From: an uncultured Halomonas sp.
GTDB lineage: Bacteria > Pseudomonadota > Gammaproteobacteria > Pseudomonadales > Halomonadaceae
Direction of reading: 5' to 3'
Assembly (NCBI RefSeq): GCF_947500835.1
Contig: NZ_CANMTQ010000002.1
Span: forward strand, 248,001 to 312,000
DNA length: 64,000 nt
In this document: in pieces, positions 1 through 8,532 of the stretch
Position numbering within the stretch: the first letter of the stretch is position 1
Layout of the letters: every line of letters starts with the position of its first letter
Made by a program: the position numbers and the translations under genes
Notes under the pieces: model-generated
The model's input: the letters and a program-made list of their open reading frames with translations, nothing else
Databases searched by the model: none
Told to the model about the DNA's origin: nothing

Positions 1-426
1 GACCGCGAGGCTCTGGACGAGATGATTCGAGGGCGGCTGGCGGACCCACACTGCACGCCCCTGATCGGCTGCTTCGACGACCAGCCCTTCGCCTATCTGG
101 AAGGCTACTGGGTGGCGGAGGATCGCCTGGCCCCCTACTGCGAGCACGGCCCCTTCGATCAGGGCATTCATGTGCTGGTCGGTGAAACCACCCATCTGGG
201 CAAGGCCAACACCCTCGCCTGGCTGTATGGTTTGAGCCACTATCTGTTTCTGCGCGAGCCCCGCTGCCAGACCCTGTTCGGCGAGCCGCGCACGGACAAT
301 CGAGCCATCCTGCGCTACACCTACCCGCTGAACGCCTGGAAGAAGCGCTACGAGTTCGACTTCCCCCACAAGCGCTCGATGCTGCTCAGCTGCACAAGGG
401 AAGATTTCTTCGGCGGGCAAGCATGA
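1..426 (+). CDS. Siderophore-biosynthesis N-acetyltransferase (IucB/AlcB type), 5'-truncated by the window edge
   Basis: The reading frame is open from base 1, so this is the C-terminal ~141 residues of a larger protein; the ATG at 22 is internal. It resembles the GNAT-fold acyltransferase domain of IucB, AlcB and MbtK, which acylates an N-hydroxylated diamine during hydroxamate siderophore synthesis. Visible family signatures are GPFDQGIHVLVG, GEPRTDN and the C-terminal EFDFPHKRSMLL. The stop overlaps the next start by 4 bp (ATGA), so it is translationally coupled to the NIS synthetase. IucB and AlcB cannot be told apart without the missing N-terminus. Confidence 0.85.
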   Translation, partial: DREALDEMIRGRLADPHCTPLIGCFDDQPFAYLEGYWVAEDRLAPYCEHGPFDQGIHVLVGETTHLGKANTLAWLYGLSHYLFLREPRCQTLFGEPRTDNRAILRYTYPLNAWKKRYEFDFPHKRSMLLSCTREDFFGGQA

Positions 427-2159
427 CCGACGCAGAGCTGCTGACGCTTGCCAATCGGCGCCTGCTGGCCAAGGCCCTGGCGGAGTCCTGTTTCGAGGGC
501 AGCCTTGAGGCGATCGCTCGCGAGGACGGCTTTCTTGTCGCGCTTGCCGACGAGGTGCACTACCGATTTCGCGCCACGCGAAGCCTCTGGGACTGGCTCG
601 TCATCGAGCCGGACAGCATCACCCGCAACGGTGCGCCGGCCCACAGCCCGCAGCAGTTCTTGCTAGATGCCCAGACGAGCTTCGACATCGACGATATTCT
701 GCTCGGTAATCTGCTGGCTGAACTCAACAACACCCTGTACAGCGATGTTCAGACCTTGAAGCGCCAGCAGCGCTGGACCGCACTTGAACTGTCTACGCTG
801 GACGGCATCACCCTGCAAAGCCTGCTGGACGGCCATCCCAAGCTCTTGGCTAATAAAGGAAGAATTGGCTGGGGGATAAACGAGCTTGCCCGTTATGCTC
901 CGGAGGCCGGCAAGACCTTCGAACTGCGCTGGCTCGGGGTGCGCATTCAGGACTGCACCAGCGCCATCAGCGAAGTTGATGACTGGCAGGCGCTATGGAA
1001 AGCCTCCTTGTCCGCGGAGGATCTAGACTATGTTCGCCAATGCCTGGCACGGCAGAATCTGAGTTTGAAAGAAGTGCGTCTGCTGCCGGTACACCCTTGG
1101 CAGTGGCAGCACCATATCGCCATTCAGTACGCGGAGTCGCTGGCGAGCGGCGCACTTATCGATTTTGGCGAACTGCAGGGGGACTATCGCGCCCAGCTCT
1201 CCCTGCGCACTCTAAGTGGCCCGGGCGATGTCGACATCAAGCTGGCCCTGACGCTGCTCAATACTTCCTGCTTTCGCGGCATCCCCGGACGCTATATCGC
1301 CATCGGCCCGATCTTGAGCGATTGGCTCACCCGGCTGACCCAAAACGATCCCGAGCTGTCGCCTTTGATCGTCCAGCGGGAGCTGGCGGGCATTCACTGC
1401 CCGGCCCCCTGGCAGGAAGCGCTGTCCGGTACCCCCTATCGCTACCAGGAAATGCTCGGCGCCATCTGGCGAGAAAGCCTGGAGGCAAGACTCAAAGACG
1501 ATCAGCTTAGCCGCCCCTTGGCCGCCTTCATGCACAGCGACATGGCGGGCGATAGCCTGATCGGCACACATATTCGCCAATCAGGTCTCTCGGTGGAGAC
1601 GTGGCTGCGCCGGTTGTTCGAGGTCACCGCGGTACCGCTTTATCATCTGATGTGCGCCTACGGCGTCGGGGTGATTGCCCACGGCCAGAATCTGACCGTG
1701 ATACTCGAACGACATGCGCCGGTAGCCGGCGCCATCAAGGATTTTCACGGCGACCTGCGGCTATGGGAAGAGCCTTTGGCAGTAAAGGCCGGTTTGCCTC
1801 AGGTTGCGGCAAAGGCACTGACCCACCTGCCGGCCCATTACCTGATTCACGATCTGGTCACCGGCTATCTGATCACCACCCTGCGCTTCATCTCGCCCTT
1901 GGTAGCCCGGGACTTGAATTATCCGGAAAGCGCCTTCTATCGTCTGCTGGGGGAAACGCTGATGACCTATCAGCGGCGCCAACCGCATCTGGCGAAAAGC
2001 TTTGCCCGGTTCGATCTGTTCACCCCGGAACTCTTGCGGGTGTGCATCAACCGCGCCCGCTACCGGGTGGGCTACGACGACAGCGCCGAGCGCCCCCTGC
2101 CGGAGCTCGGCCCGCCGCTGGTCAACCCGCTGGTGCTTGTTTCGACGCTTGATTCCTGA
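423..2159 (+). CDS. iucC: NIS siderophore synthetase, IucA/IucC family (IucC/AlcC-like)
   Basis: This 578-residue protein is a full-length NRPS-independent siderophore synthetase, a cytoplasmic ATP-dependent ligase that condenses an N-acyl-N-hydroxy diamine with a carboxylate such as citrate. Family motifs are GHPKLLANKGR at about residues 137-147 (nucleotide loop), NTSCFRGIPGRY near 280-291, RYQEMLG near 340 and AHGQNL near 420. From memory it aligns almost end to end with E. coli IucC, but alcaligin/desferrioxamine-type AlcC/DesD synthetases share these motifs, so the siderophore is not certain. It is the last gene of the operon. Its TGA abuts the stop of the convergent hydrolase gene with no gap. 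Confidence 0.9.
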   Translation: MTDAELLTLANRRLLAKALAESCFEGSLEAIAREDGFLVALADEVHYRFRATRSLWDWLVIEPDSITRNGAPAHSPQQFLLDAQTSFDIDDILLGNLLAELNNTLYSDVQTLKRQQRWTALELSTLDGITLQSLLDGHPKLLANKGRIGWGINELARYAPEAGKTFELRWLGVRIQDCTSAISEVDDWQALWKASLSAEDLDYVRQCLARQNLSLKEVRLLPVHPWQWQHHIAIQYAESLASGALIDFGELQGDYRAQLSLRTLSGPGDVDIKLALTLLNTSCFRGIPGRYIAIGPILSDWLTRLTQNDPELSPLIVQRELAGIHCPAPWQEALSGTPYRYQEMLGAIWRESLEARLKDDQLSRPLAAFMHSDMAGDSLIGTHIRQSGLSVETWLRRLFEVTAVPLYHLMCAYGVGVIAHGQNLTVILERHAPVAGAIKDFHGDLRLWEEPLAVKAGLPQVAAKALTHLPAHYLIHDLVTGYLITTLRFISPLVARDLNYPESAFYRLLGETLMTYQRRQPHLAKSFARFDLFTPELLRVCINRARYRVGYDDSAERPLPELGPPLVNPLVLVSTLDS

Positions 2160-4163
2160 TCAACAAAAACGTCGGGGAATCGTCTTCTCCCAGGTATTTC
2201 GATAGATCTCCTTGCCCTCTTCATAGGCCTGCAGACTGTTGACCAGGTAGAAGTTGTCCGCATCGCAGCTCAGGCGGCTCTGGGTATCCACGTGAATACT
2301 GATATCCGCGTCGCTCAGATCGACTTCCCAGTTCGATTCCGTCACGGCGCTCAGCGGTTCGTTCTCACAGACTCGCCAGAGATTATGGTTCTTGGTGCCG
2401 TAGGTGATGCCGTTGTGATCCAGCCTCCGCAGCCCTTCGTCGGAAAAATCGTCGAGCAGCCACTCCCGGGTAGTCAGGGATTTGATGACGCGACGGGTAC
2501 GACTGCCTTCCCGCAGAATGGTCTTGGCCAAGGGCTTGGCGGTTTCCGCCTGCAAGAAAGGCAGCTCGGTGACTACCGGCTCGACGGCCTGGGGCACGAG
2601 TACCCGACTGTAATCGAGGTCGATCGTGAGCCCGATCACTGCCGTCGAGGGCCAGATCTGCGGCCAATAGGTAGGGCTCAGGCTGATTTCCAGCCGGTGC
2701 CCTGCCGGCAGCTGATAGCCAATGGCGTCCAGGCCGAACTCGACGTCGAACCATTCATCGATCGGCAATTCTTCCGGCGTGGCGTGGGAGTGCCGATGGG
2801 TGAGATTGAACTGGCCGGCGGTGATGTAGGTCTTCTCGCCTTTTGGCGATACGTCCGTCAATCGCGCATGGACATTGCCGGTGGAGTGATCGCTCTTCAG
2901 GCGCAGCTTGACCCGCGTCTTGCCGAGTATATTGAGCGGCTCTTGAGCCGGCGCCAGGGTAAACGACGTGGCCAAGGCATTGTCGATGGTCTGGTCGTCC
3001 GGCAGATCGCCTTCCTGGCCGAAGGGGCAGAACACGCCGGAATACAGGCCATGGTGCTGGCGATTGATAAGCGCCTGCTGTCCGGTAAGAGGCGCCATGA
3101 CGTCGACGCTCGCGATCTGCGTTGCCAGCAGGTCCACCCACTCCCCTGACCGGTAATCGTAGGTCGTCTGCGGCGCCACGCTGTCCTGCAGATAGACGAC
3201 GAAGCTGTCTTCATGAGGCTCATCTTGGGCGTCGGTTGCCAGCCAGCGATCGAACCAGCTGACGCACTCCTGCAGATAGCCAATCTGCGGGCCGGGGATG
3301 GCCAGGTCGGGAAACTCATGGGCCCAAGGGCCGATGATGGCGCGCTTGGGCACGTCGAGATTGTCCATCAGTCGAAACACCGCATCGGTGTAGCCGTCCG
3401 CCCAGCCGCTCATGGTCAGCACCGGAATGCGCACGGCGCTGTAGTCTTCACAGATCGAGCCCTGGCGCCAGTAGTCGTCCCGGGTCTGGTGCTCGAGCCA
3501 GGTCTCGACGAAGGGCGGCGTCTTTTCCAGGCGTTCCAGCCACATATCCCGCCACTTGTCGCCGACAAAGCGCGGAAAGGGCGGCCGGGCATTGTAGGCG
3601 AACATGGTAGAAGCCCACCACAGCATGTCCGAGCCCATCAGGGTGCCACCGCGGTAGTGGACGTCGTCTGCGTAGCGATCATCCGTGGAACAGAGACTGA
3701 CGATGGTCTTCAGCGCCGCATGGTTGTACGCCGCCATCTGCAGGCCATTGAAGCCACCCCAGGACTTGCCGATCATGGCGATGTTGCCCGCGGACCACTC
3801 CTGGGCGGCGATCCAGTCGAATACTTCCAGGCAATCTTCCTGCTCCTGGCGCGGATATTCATCCTGAATGATGCCGCTGGAATCCCCGGTGCCGCGGATG
3901 TCCACTCGTACGGCGGCATAGCCGCAGCCGGCGAAATAGGCATGGCGGATTTCATCGCGCAGGGCGGTGAACTCATCCTTGCGATAGGGCAAATATTCCA
4001 ATATCACGCCCCGGGCCGTGGCAAGCCCTTCCGGCAGCCACAGCTTGGCGGAGAGCACTGTGCCATCCGCAAGCGGAATGGGCGCATGCTCAACGGTTCG
4101 AACCGCATAGGGCAGATCCGTACGTTCATGCAGCTTGCTGTAGTCAACATCGAAAACACCCAC
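2160..4163 (-). CDS. CocE/NonD family serine hydrolase
   Basis: This alpha/beta hydrolase of about 667 residues belongs to the CocE/NonD (X-Pro dipeptidyl-peptidase-like) family, which hydrolyses esters or amides. The nucleophile lies in GKSWGG (Ser near residue 134). Likely acid and base are in SGWADG and GPWAHEFPD further along. The last ~250 residues form the C-terminal jelly-roll domain typical of the family. I chose the GTG at 4163 because GGAGAG sits just upstream and the codon starts 2 bases after the stop of the BCCT gene; an in-frame GTG at 4205 would overlap that gene by 40 bases. Tight linkage to a BCCT carrier suggests the substrate, or its product, is a quaternary-amine compound. 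That is inference. Confidence 0.88.
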   Translation of the reverse strand: MGVFDVDYSKLHERTDLPYAVRTVEHAPIPLADGTVLSAKLWLPEGLATARGVILEYLPYRKDEFTALRDEIRHAYFAGCGYAAVRVDIRGTGDSSGIIQDEYPRQEQEDCLEVFDWIAAQEWSAGNIAMIGKSWGGFNGLQMAAYNHAALKTIVSLCSTDDRYADDVHYRGGTLMGSDMLWWASTMFAYNARPPFPRFVGDKWRDMWLERLEKTPPFVETWLEHQTRDDYWRQGSICEDYSAVRIPVLTMSGWADGYTDAVFRLMDNLDVPKRAIIGPWAHEFPDLAIPGPQIGYLQECVSWFDRWLATDAQDEPHEDSFVVYLQDSVAPQTTYDYRSGEWVDLLATQIASVDVMAPLTGQQALINRQHHGLYSGVFCPFGQEGDLPDDQTIDNALATSFTLAPAQEPLNILGKTRVKLRLKSDHSTGNVHARLTDVSPKGEKTYITAGQFNLTHRHSHATPEELPIDEWFDVEFGLDAIGYQLPAGHRLEISLSPTYWPQIWPSTAVIGLTIDLDYSRVLVPQAVEPVVTELPFLQAETAKPLAKTILREGSRTRRVIKSLTTREWLLDDFSDEGLRRLDHNGITYGTKNHNLWRVCENEPLSAVTESNWEVDLSDADISIHVDTQSRLSCDADNFYLVNSLQAYEEGKEIYRNTWEKTIPRRFC

Positions 4164-4165
4164 TT

Positions 4166-5686
4166 TTACTCTCCCTGTAGGTCGTGGTCCTGGCGCAGCC
4201 AGCACAGAATGGAAATGATCAATAATGAATAAATGACGAGTACCGGGACCGCAACGATGACGGTGGAGGACTGCACCACCTTCAATCCACCGATCAGCAG
4301 CAGGGATATCGCCAGCACCGCCATGAGGATACCCCAGGTAATCGTATGCCAGGTCGCCGGCTCTTCACCGTCTTCTTCACCGATGGAGGCGGTGGAAGCC
4401 AGCACGAAAGACGCCGAGTCGAGGGAAGTAGCCAGGAAGATGAAGCCGAGAATGACGAAGAAAACGACCACGACCTTGCCCAGGGGCAGCGTATTGAGCA
4501 CATTGATGATGGTTTGAGCATCACCGACCTCCGCCATGCTGCCCACCACGTCAAAAACGTCGCTTAGCTGCAGGTGCATGGCATAGCCGCCCATGACGGC
4601 GAAATACAGCCAGCCACCCAGGGTTCCCCAGGCCAGCATGTTGACAATGACGGACTTGATCGTGCGCCCCTTGGAAATTCGCGCCACGAACAGCCCCAGG
4701 AATGGCGCGGTACAGGCAAACCAGACCCAGTAGAATACCGTCCAGCTCTGGGGAAACGCGCCTTTATGAATCGGATCGGTATAAAAGCTCATGCGCAGGA
4801 AGTTCTGGGCCATGCGACCGAAGCTGTCCGTGAAATAGGAAAACAGAAAGCTCGTCGGTCCTACCAGCAGCACGAACAATGCCAGCGTCACCGCAAGATA
4901 GACGTTGATGTTGCTGAGCTTGCTGATGCCCTTTTCAAGCCCCAGAGTGGCGCTGGTCAGATAGATGACCGACCAAATTAAAATGATGGCAATGCTGAGC
5001 TGGGTAGACTGCCCGATGCCGAAGATATCGCCGATGCCGGCAGCGATCATCGGCACGCCAAGCCCCAGAGACGTACCCAACCCGCCCACCAGTGACCAGA
5101 TCACGAAAATATCGATGATGCGCCCAAGCCAGCCGTCCGCCCTGCTGCCGAGCACGCCCTTGCAAGCCTGGGAGATCTTCAGCGACTTGTTGCCCTTGTT
5201 GTAAAGCGAATAGGCGATCACGACTGTCGGCAACGTATAGATGCACCAGGCGGAGACTCCCCAGTGAAAAAGCCCATAGGTCAGCGCCCATTCCACCGCA
5301 TCGGCGCTTTGCGCCTCTACCTGAAACGGCGGGCCCTGGTAGTAGTACATCGGCTCGATGATGGACCAGAACATGATGCTGGTGCCCATTCCCGCGCAGA
5401 ACAGCATGGCGCCGTAGCTGAAATTGCCGAAGGCCGGACGTTCGCCGTGTCCGCCGAAGCGGATTTTTCCATAGCGCCCGGCGGCAAACCACAGCAGCAT
5501 GATGAAGATTCCGAAGGTCAGAAACTCGAAGATCCAGTCCATCTGATGCGTGATCAGGCTCAGCGCCTGAGTCATCAAGGGCGCCAGGGTTTCCTGAAAA
5601 GTCGCCAGTAATGTCGTGATCACCAGCAGTACGGCGATGGCTGGCCAGAAGACATAGGGATCGAGTCTTGAGCGTTTTTTGTGCAT
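4166..5686 (-). CDS. BCCT family transporter (betaine/carnitine/choline type)
   Basis: This inner-membrane carrier of about 506 residues has the twelve-helix BCCT pattern. Family signatures include GMGTSIMFWSIIEPMYYY near residue 105 and the ISKGRT loop near residue 340. BCCT proteins take up trimethylammonium compounds by sodium or proton symport or by exchange. The ATG at 5686 (MHKKRS) follows GAGAG at good spacing and is preferred over the upstream in-frame ATG at 5704. The stop is two bases before the CocE-type hydrolase start, so the two are cotranscribed and probably serve one substrate. No choline- or betaine-oxidation genes lie next to it, so the substrate cannot be named. It is transcribed divergently from the HAD gene. 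Confidence 0.92.
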   Translation of the reverse strand: MHKKRSRLDPYVFWPAIAVLLVITTLLATFQETLAPLMTQALSLITHQMDWIFEFLTFGIFIMLLWFAAGRYGKIRFGGHGERPAFGNFSYGAMLFCAGMGTSIMFWSIIEPMYYYQGPPFQVEAQSADAVEWALTYGLFHWGVSAWCIYTLPTVVIAYSLYNKGNKSLKISQACKGVLGSRADGWLGRIIDIFVIWSLVGGLGTSLGLGVPMIAAGIGDIFGIGQSTQLSIAIILIWSVIYLTSATLGLEKGISKLSNINVYLAVTLALFVLLVGPTSFLFSYFTDSFGRMAQNFLRMSFYTDPIHKGAFPQSWTVFYWVWFACTAPFLGLFVARISKGRTIKSVIVNMLAWGTLGGWLYFAVMGGYAMHLQLSDVFDVVGSMAEVGDAQTIINVLNTLPLGKVVVVFFVILGFIFLATSLDSASFVLASTASIGEEDGEEPATWHTITWGILMAVLAISLLLIGGLKVVQSSTVIVAVPVLVIYSLLIISILCWLRQDHDLQGE

Positions 5687-5851
5687 TAAATAGCTCTCGC
5701 GCATTATTGTTGAAAGAGTATTGAGATCGTGCCTGGTATACCCTGATATCAGCCAGCATTGAAAAAGCTCTGATTGAGTGAGGCAGAAACGACGCTAGAT
5801 CTTATCCTATCTTTCTCTACATTTTATTTTTCTATAACAGGAGTCGCCTGC

Positions 5852-6469
5852 GTGCTGGATCTTTCGAACATAACGGTGGTGGCGTTTGATCTGGACGGCA
5901 CCCTGATCGATTCGCGCCTGGACTTTCCCGCCATTCGCCGCGAGCTTGGCTTCCCCGAAGATGTCGGCCTGCTTGAGCACATCGCCACGTTGGAAGATGA
6001 CGCCGAGGTTCGACAGGCGCATCAGGTGATCCATCGCCATGAAATGGCCGGGGCATTGGCCGCCACCTGGATGCCGGGAGCTCGCGAACTGCTCGACACA
6101 CTTCACGACGTTGGTCTTTATACCGCGATTCTCACCCGCAATACGCGGCAGGCGGTTGAGCTTGCCAAACGCAACCTGCAAATCCCCATCGATCTGACGC
6201 TGACCCGGGAAGACTGCGCACCCAAGCCAAGCCCGGATGGGCTAAAGAAGATCGCCGATCATTTCAGCGCTAGCGCACCACAACTGATCTACGTGGGAGA
6301 CTTCCTCTTCGATCTGCAAACCGCCAGGGCCGCCGGTGCTTTGAGCTGCTTGTATCGCTATGGTGACAACCATCGCTTTACCAGGGACGCGGATCTGGTC
6401 GTCGATCACCTGGACGAGCTCGCCGCCCTATTTATAAAAAACGGGTTCCACAAGACAGGCCATTGCTGA
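5852..6469 (+). CDS. HAD-superfamily hydrolase (phosphatase)
   Basis: This 205-residue cytoplasmic protein is a HAD-IA-type hydrolase. Motif I is FDLDGTLID near the N-terminus, motif II is the Thr in ILTRN, the motif III lysine lies in CAPKPSPDG, and motif IV is YVGDFLFDLQTA. All catalytic Asp, Thr and Lys residues are present. A small helical cap lies between motifs I and II. I chose the GTG at 5852 because AGGAG is 8 bases upstream and the longer frame from 5774 has a hydrophobic, non-homologous N-terminus. A small amphi-Trp protein follows after 16 bases and is probably cotranscribed. The substrate is unknown; phosphoglycolate-like or sugar phosphates are typical. Confidence 0.88.
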   Translation: MLDLSNITVVAFDLDGTLIDSRLDFPAIRRELGFPEDVGLLEHIATLEDDAEVRQAHQVIHRHEMAGALAATWMPGARELLDTLHDVGLYTAILTRNTRQAVELAKRNLQIPIDLTLTREDCAPKPSPDGLKKIADHFSASAPQLIYVGDFLFDLQTARAAGALSCLYRYGDNHRFTRDADLVVDHLDELAALFIKNGFHKTGHC

Positions 6470-6485
6470 ACAACAGGAAAAAATC

Positions 6486-6710
6486 ATGAACGACAAGACA
6501 GAAAGAGACATCGAGAAAAGCTATCCCACCGCCGACTTCATCGCGAAGCTGCGCCGTCTCGCGGACTGCCTCGAAAAGGGGGAGCAGTTTGAAATCAGTA
6601 TCGCCGGTGAAAGAATCTACGTCCCGGTGCGGGCGACCTACAGCATCGAGCATGAAAGGGAAGAAGATGAAGAGGAGATCGAGTTTCAAATAAAGTGGAA
6701 GAAGAAGTAA
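6486..6710 (+). CDS. Amphi-Trp domain-containing small protein
   Basis: This 74-residue acidic protein matches the amphi-Trp domain family: an N-terminal helix (ADFIAKLRRLADCLEKG), a beta-rich core with the IAGERIYVPV segment, and an ending rich in acidic residues followed by FQIKWKKK. The family is widespread in bacteria and archaea, and its biochemical function is not established. It begins 16 bases after the HAD hydrolase, behind an AGGAAAAAATC leader that can serve as ribosome binding site, so an operon is likely. A strong hairpin follows at 6745-6775. Confidence 0.8.
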   Translation: MNDKTERDIEKSYPTADFIAKLRRLADCLEKGEQFEISIAGERIYVPVRATYSIEHEREEDEEEIEFQIKWKKK

Positions 6711-6744
6711 ACCGCGTAAAAGCTCCGACATCTTACTCGCCAAG

Positions 6745-6775
6745 CATCACCGGGGCTCTTTGAGCCCCGGTGATG
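6745..6775. terminator. 14-bp-stem hairpin between convergent genes
   Basis: Bases 6745-6758 and 6762-6775 are perfect reverse complements around a 3-base loop (ttt). The hairpin lies between the convergent amphi-Trp and symporter genes. Neither side carries a long T run, so it is either a bidirectional terminator or an mRNA 3'-end stabiliser. Confidence 0.7.
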
Positions 6776-6786
6776 ATACAGCGTCT

Positions 6787-8241
6787 TCAAGCTATCGATT
6801 TTTGATACGCCGTGCGCTTGGTGACCAAGGACACGCCCACGTAGCAGATCGAGGAGACAACACAGCCGGTGAGCGGCCCCATCAACCAGCCAACATCGGC
6901 GAACAGCATCATGTAGCCGCTGGTGAAAAAGCCTGCCAGCATAGCAACGATCGCGCCCCAAGCGGAACCCTGCCAGAAGGTCGAGATGAATACCGGTCCA
7001 ATCAGACTGGCCAACAGCGTGCCGGTGCCCAGAATGCCTAGCCATGAAAGCATGAAAGGCGGCGCATAGAGCATCATCAGCAATGCCACTACACCCAGGA
7101 TGACCACCGCGAAACGGTTGATCCATAGCACCAGGGACGCACGTTGGAAAAGGTTGCCGAACATCGCCAGGCGTAAATCGTGAGAGGTCGCCGAGGCCAC
7201 GGTGTGCAGCAACGAGTTGGCGGTGGATTTCATGGCGAACAGAATGAACAGCGTGATCAAGCCTTCCAGGGCCGGCGGCATGAACTCCGCCAGATAGACC
7301 GGCATGGCATTGTCCGGATCCGCCAGATCGGGAACCTTCATGCGCACATAAAGCCCGACCACCGGCACCAGACTCAGCAGCGCGCCGAAAAACGCGACAT
7401 AGACGCCCATCTTGTGAAGCTTGACGTCCGGCTTGAAGGCCAGAAAACGCACCGCCATGAAGGGCAACACCGCCGCGAACAGGAATGCATAGGGCAGTAC
7501 CAGAAAGACCGACGCCGGGCTATCACCGTAGTGGGCGCCGGTAGTGGGGTTCAAGAACTCCGGGTCCGCTGCGTTGAGTGCAGTCTCCCACTCCCCCAGG
7601 CTCACGCTGGTCAGGATCTGAATGATGATGAGTACTGCCGCGACGACCATGCCGCAGACCATCACCGTATCCGTCCAGGCCACCGCTGCGAGGCCGCCCA
7701 GCATGGTGTAGATGATGATGACGCCGACCATCAGAAGCGCGCTGTTGGTCATTTCAATATCCAGCCAGTTGGCGCCCAGCAATGCCACCGCCTTGATCTG
7801 GCTGGTCAGAAACACCAGCAGCAGTATGATGGTGATCAGCGCCGCCAAGCCTTGTACCGCTCGACCCAAGGTGCCGCCACCATGAATCTGAGCGATGTAC
7901 TCGGGAATGGTGTTGCTGCCCATGTCCACCGCCTTGGCTTGCAGGAAGCTGGCGAAATAGAGCACCGCAATTACCATGGCGGGTGCAAAGAAAAAATTGC
8001 CAAGTATCTCGATCGCGCCGAACTGATAGGTCGCTCCAGGGGAGCCAACGAAGCCCCAGCCGCTGAAGCCGGTGGCCACGATGGTACCGGCCCCCACGAA
8101 GGCCCCCAGGGATCGTCCTGCCAGCAAGAAGCCGCCCTCATCGCCCTTTTTCATCATGCGTGACGACAGAAAGCCCAAGTAGATCATCAGCCCGAAGGTG
8201 ATCAGCAAGAGGCCCCAGTTGAATAGTTGATAGCCATCCAT
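6787..8241 (-). CDS. Sodium:solute symporter family (SSS) transporter
   Basis: This protein of about 484 residues has the SSS/SLC5 pattern of twelve to thirteen membrane helices. Family-typical stretches are FLLAGRSLG near residue 40, ATGFSGWGFVGSPG near 58-71 and the helix with AMKSTANSLLHTVASATSHD near 330-345, the region carrying Na2-site residues. These carriers import organic acids, amino acids, sugars or vitamins with sodium. The start is the ATG at 8241, with AGGAGG nine bases upstream; a GTG at 8250 is too close to that site. A 37-residue membrane protein immediately precedes it. The substrate is not evident; the divergent LysR regulator probably responds to it. Confidence 0.9.
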   Translation of the reverse strand: MDGYQLFNWGLLLITFGLMIYLGFLSSRMMKKGDEGGFLLAGRSLGAFVGAGTIVATGFSGWGFVGSPGATYQFGAIEILGNFFFAPAMVIAVLYFASFLQAKAVDMGSNTIPEYIAQIHGGGTLGRAVQGLAALITIILLLVFLTSQIKAVALLGANWLDIEMTNSALLMVGVIIIYTMLGGLAAVAWTDTVMVCGMVVAAVLIIIQILTSVSLGEWETALNAADPEFLNPTTGAHYGDSPASVFLVLPYAFLFAAVLPFMAVRFLAFKPDVKLHKMGVYVAFFGALLSLVPVVGLYVRMKVPDLADPDNAMPVYLAEFMPPALEGLITLFILFAMKSTANSLLHTVASATSHDLRLAMFGNLFQRASLVLWINRFAVVILGVVALLMMLYAPPFMLSWLGILGTGTLLASLIGPVFISTFWQGSAWGAIVAMLAGFFTSGYMMLFADVGWLMGPLTGCVVSSICYVGVSLVTKRTAYQKSIA

Positions 8242-8246
8242 GGTGA

Positions 8247-8360
8247 TCACCCTCCTTGCTGTTGCTTGCGCTTGAGCTCCCGGCGCACATAGGCGGCGCC
8301 GGCATGTACTAACATGTAGATGGTCAACACCAGGAAGGTGGATAATACCCAGGAGTCCAT
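8247..8360 (-). CDS. 37-residue single-helix membrane protein, probable symporter accessory protein
   Basis: The frame encodes MDSWVLSTFLVLTIYMLV, then a basic tail (VRRELKRKQQQGG): one membrane helix with a positive cytoplasmic end. AGAGG lies about 8 bases upstream of the ATG at 8360. The stop overlaps the ribosome binding region of the symporter and ends 5 bases before its start, which implies tight coupling. Tiny proteins placed just before SSS-family genes are known as small symporter accessory proteins. Membership here rests on context, size and topology. It is short and easily missed by gene finders. Confidence 0.7.
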   Translation of the reverse strand: MDSWVLSTFLVLTIYMLVHAGAAYVRRELKRKQQQGG

Positions 8361-8436
8361 GAACCGAATCCTCTTGTTATTGAACTTGTTGAGACAGGAG
8401 TGTCTTTGCTTCTTGAGACGGTGCAGTTGCAACAAA

Positions 8437-8464
8437 TACCATTGTGATAATCGACGTTATGGTA
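8437..8464. promoter_or_regulatory. Inverted repeat in the symporter/LysR divergent promoter region
   Basis: TACCAT at 8437-8442 and ATGGTA at 8459-8464 form an inverted repeat with a 16-base spacer between the small membrane protein (leftward) and the LysR gene (rightward). LysR-type regulators usually bind such dyads in divergent promoters. This is a candidate by position and symmetry only. Confidence 0.3.
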
Positions 8465-8532
8465 GCGAGGTAGGGGAAACCAATTTGTATGGCTAATGCC
8501 GTCATCATGCATGCCAATAGGGGGGTATAATA

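Noticed and set aside
2292..3149. Long plus-strand frame opposite the CocE-type gene
   Set aside because: Antisense shadow with no recognisable domain; the minus-strand gene has all catalytic motifs.
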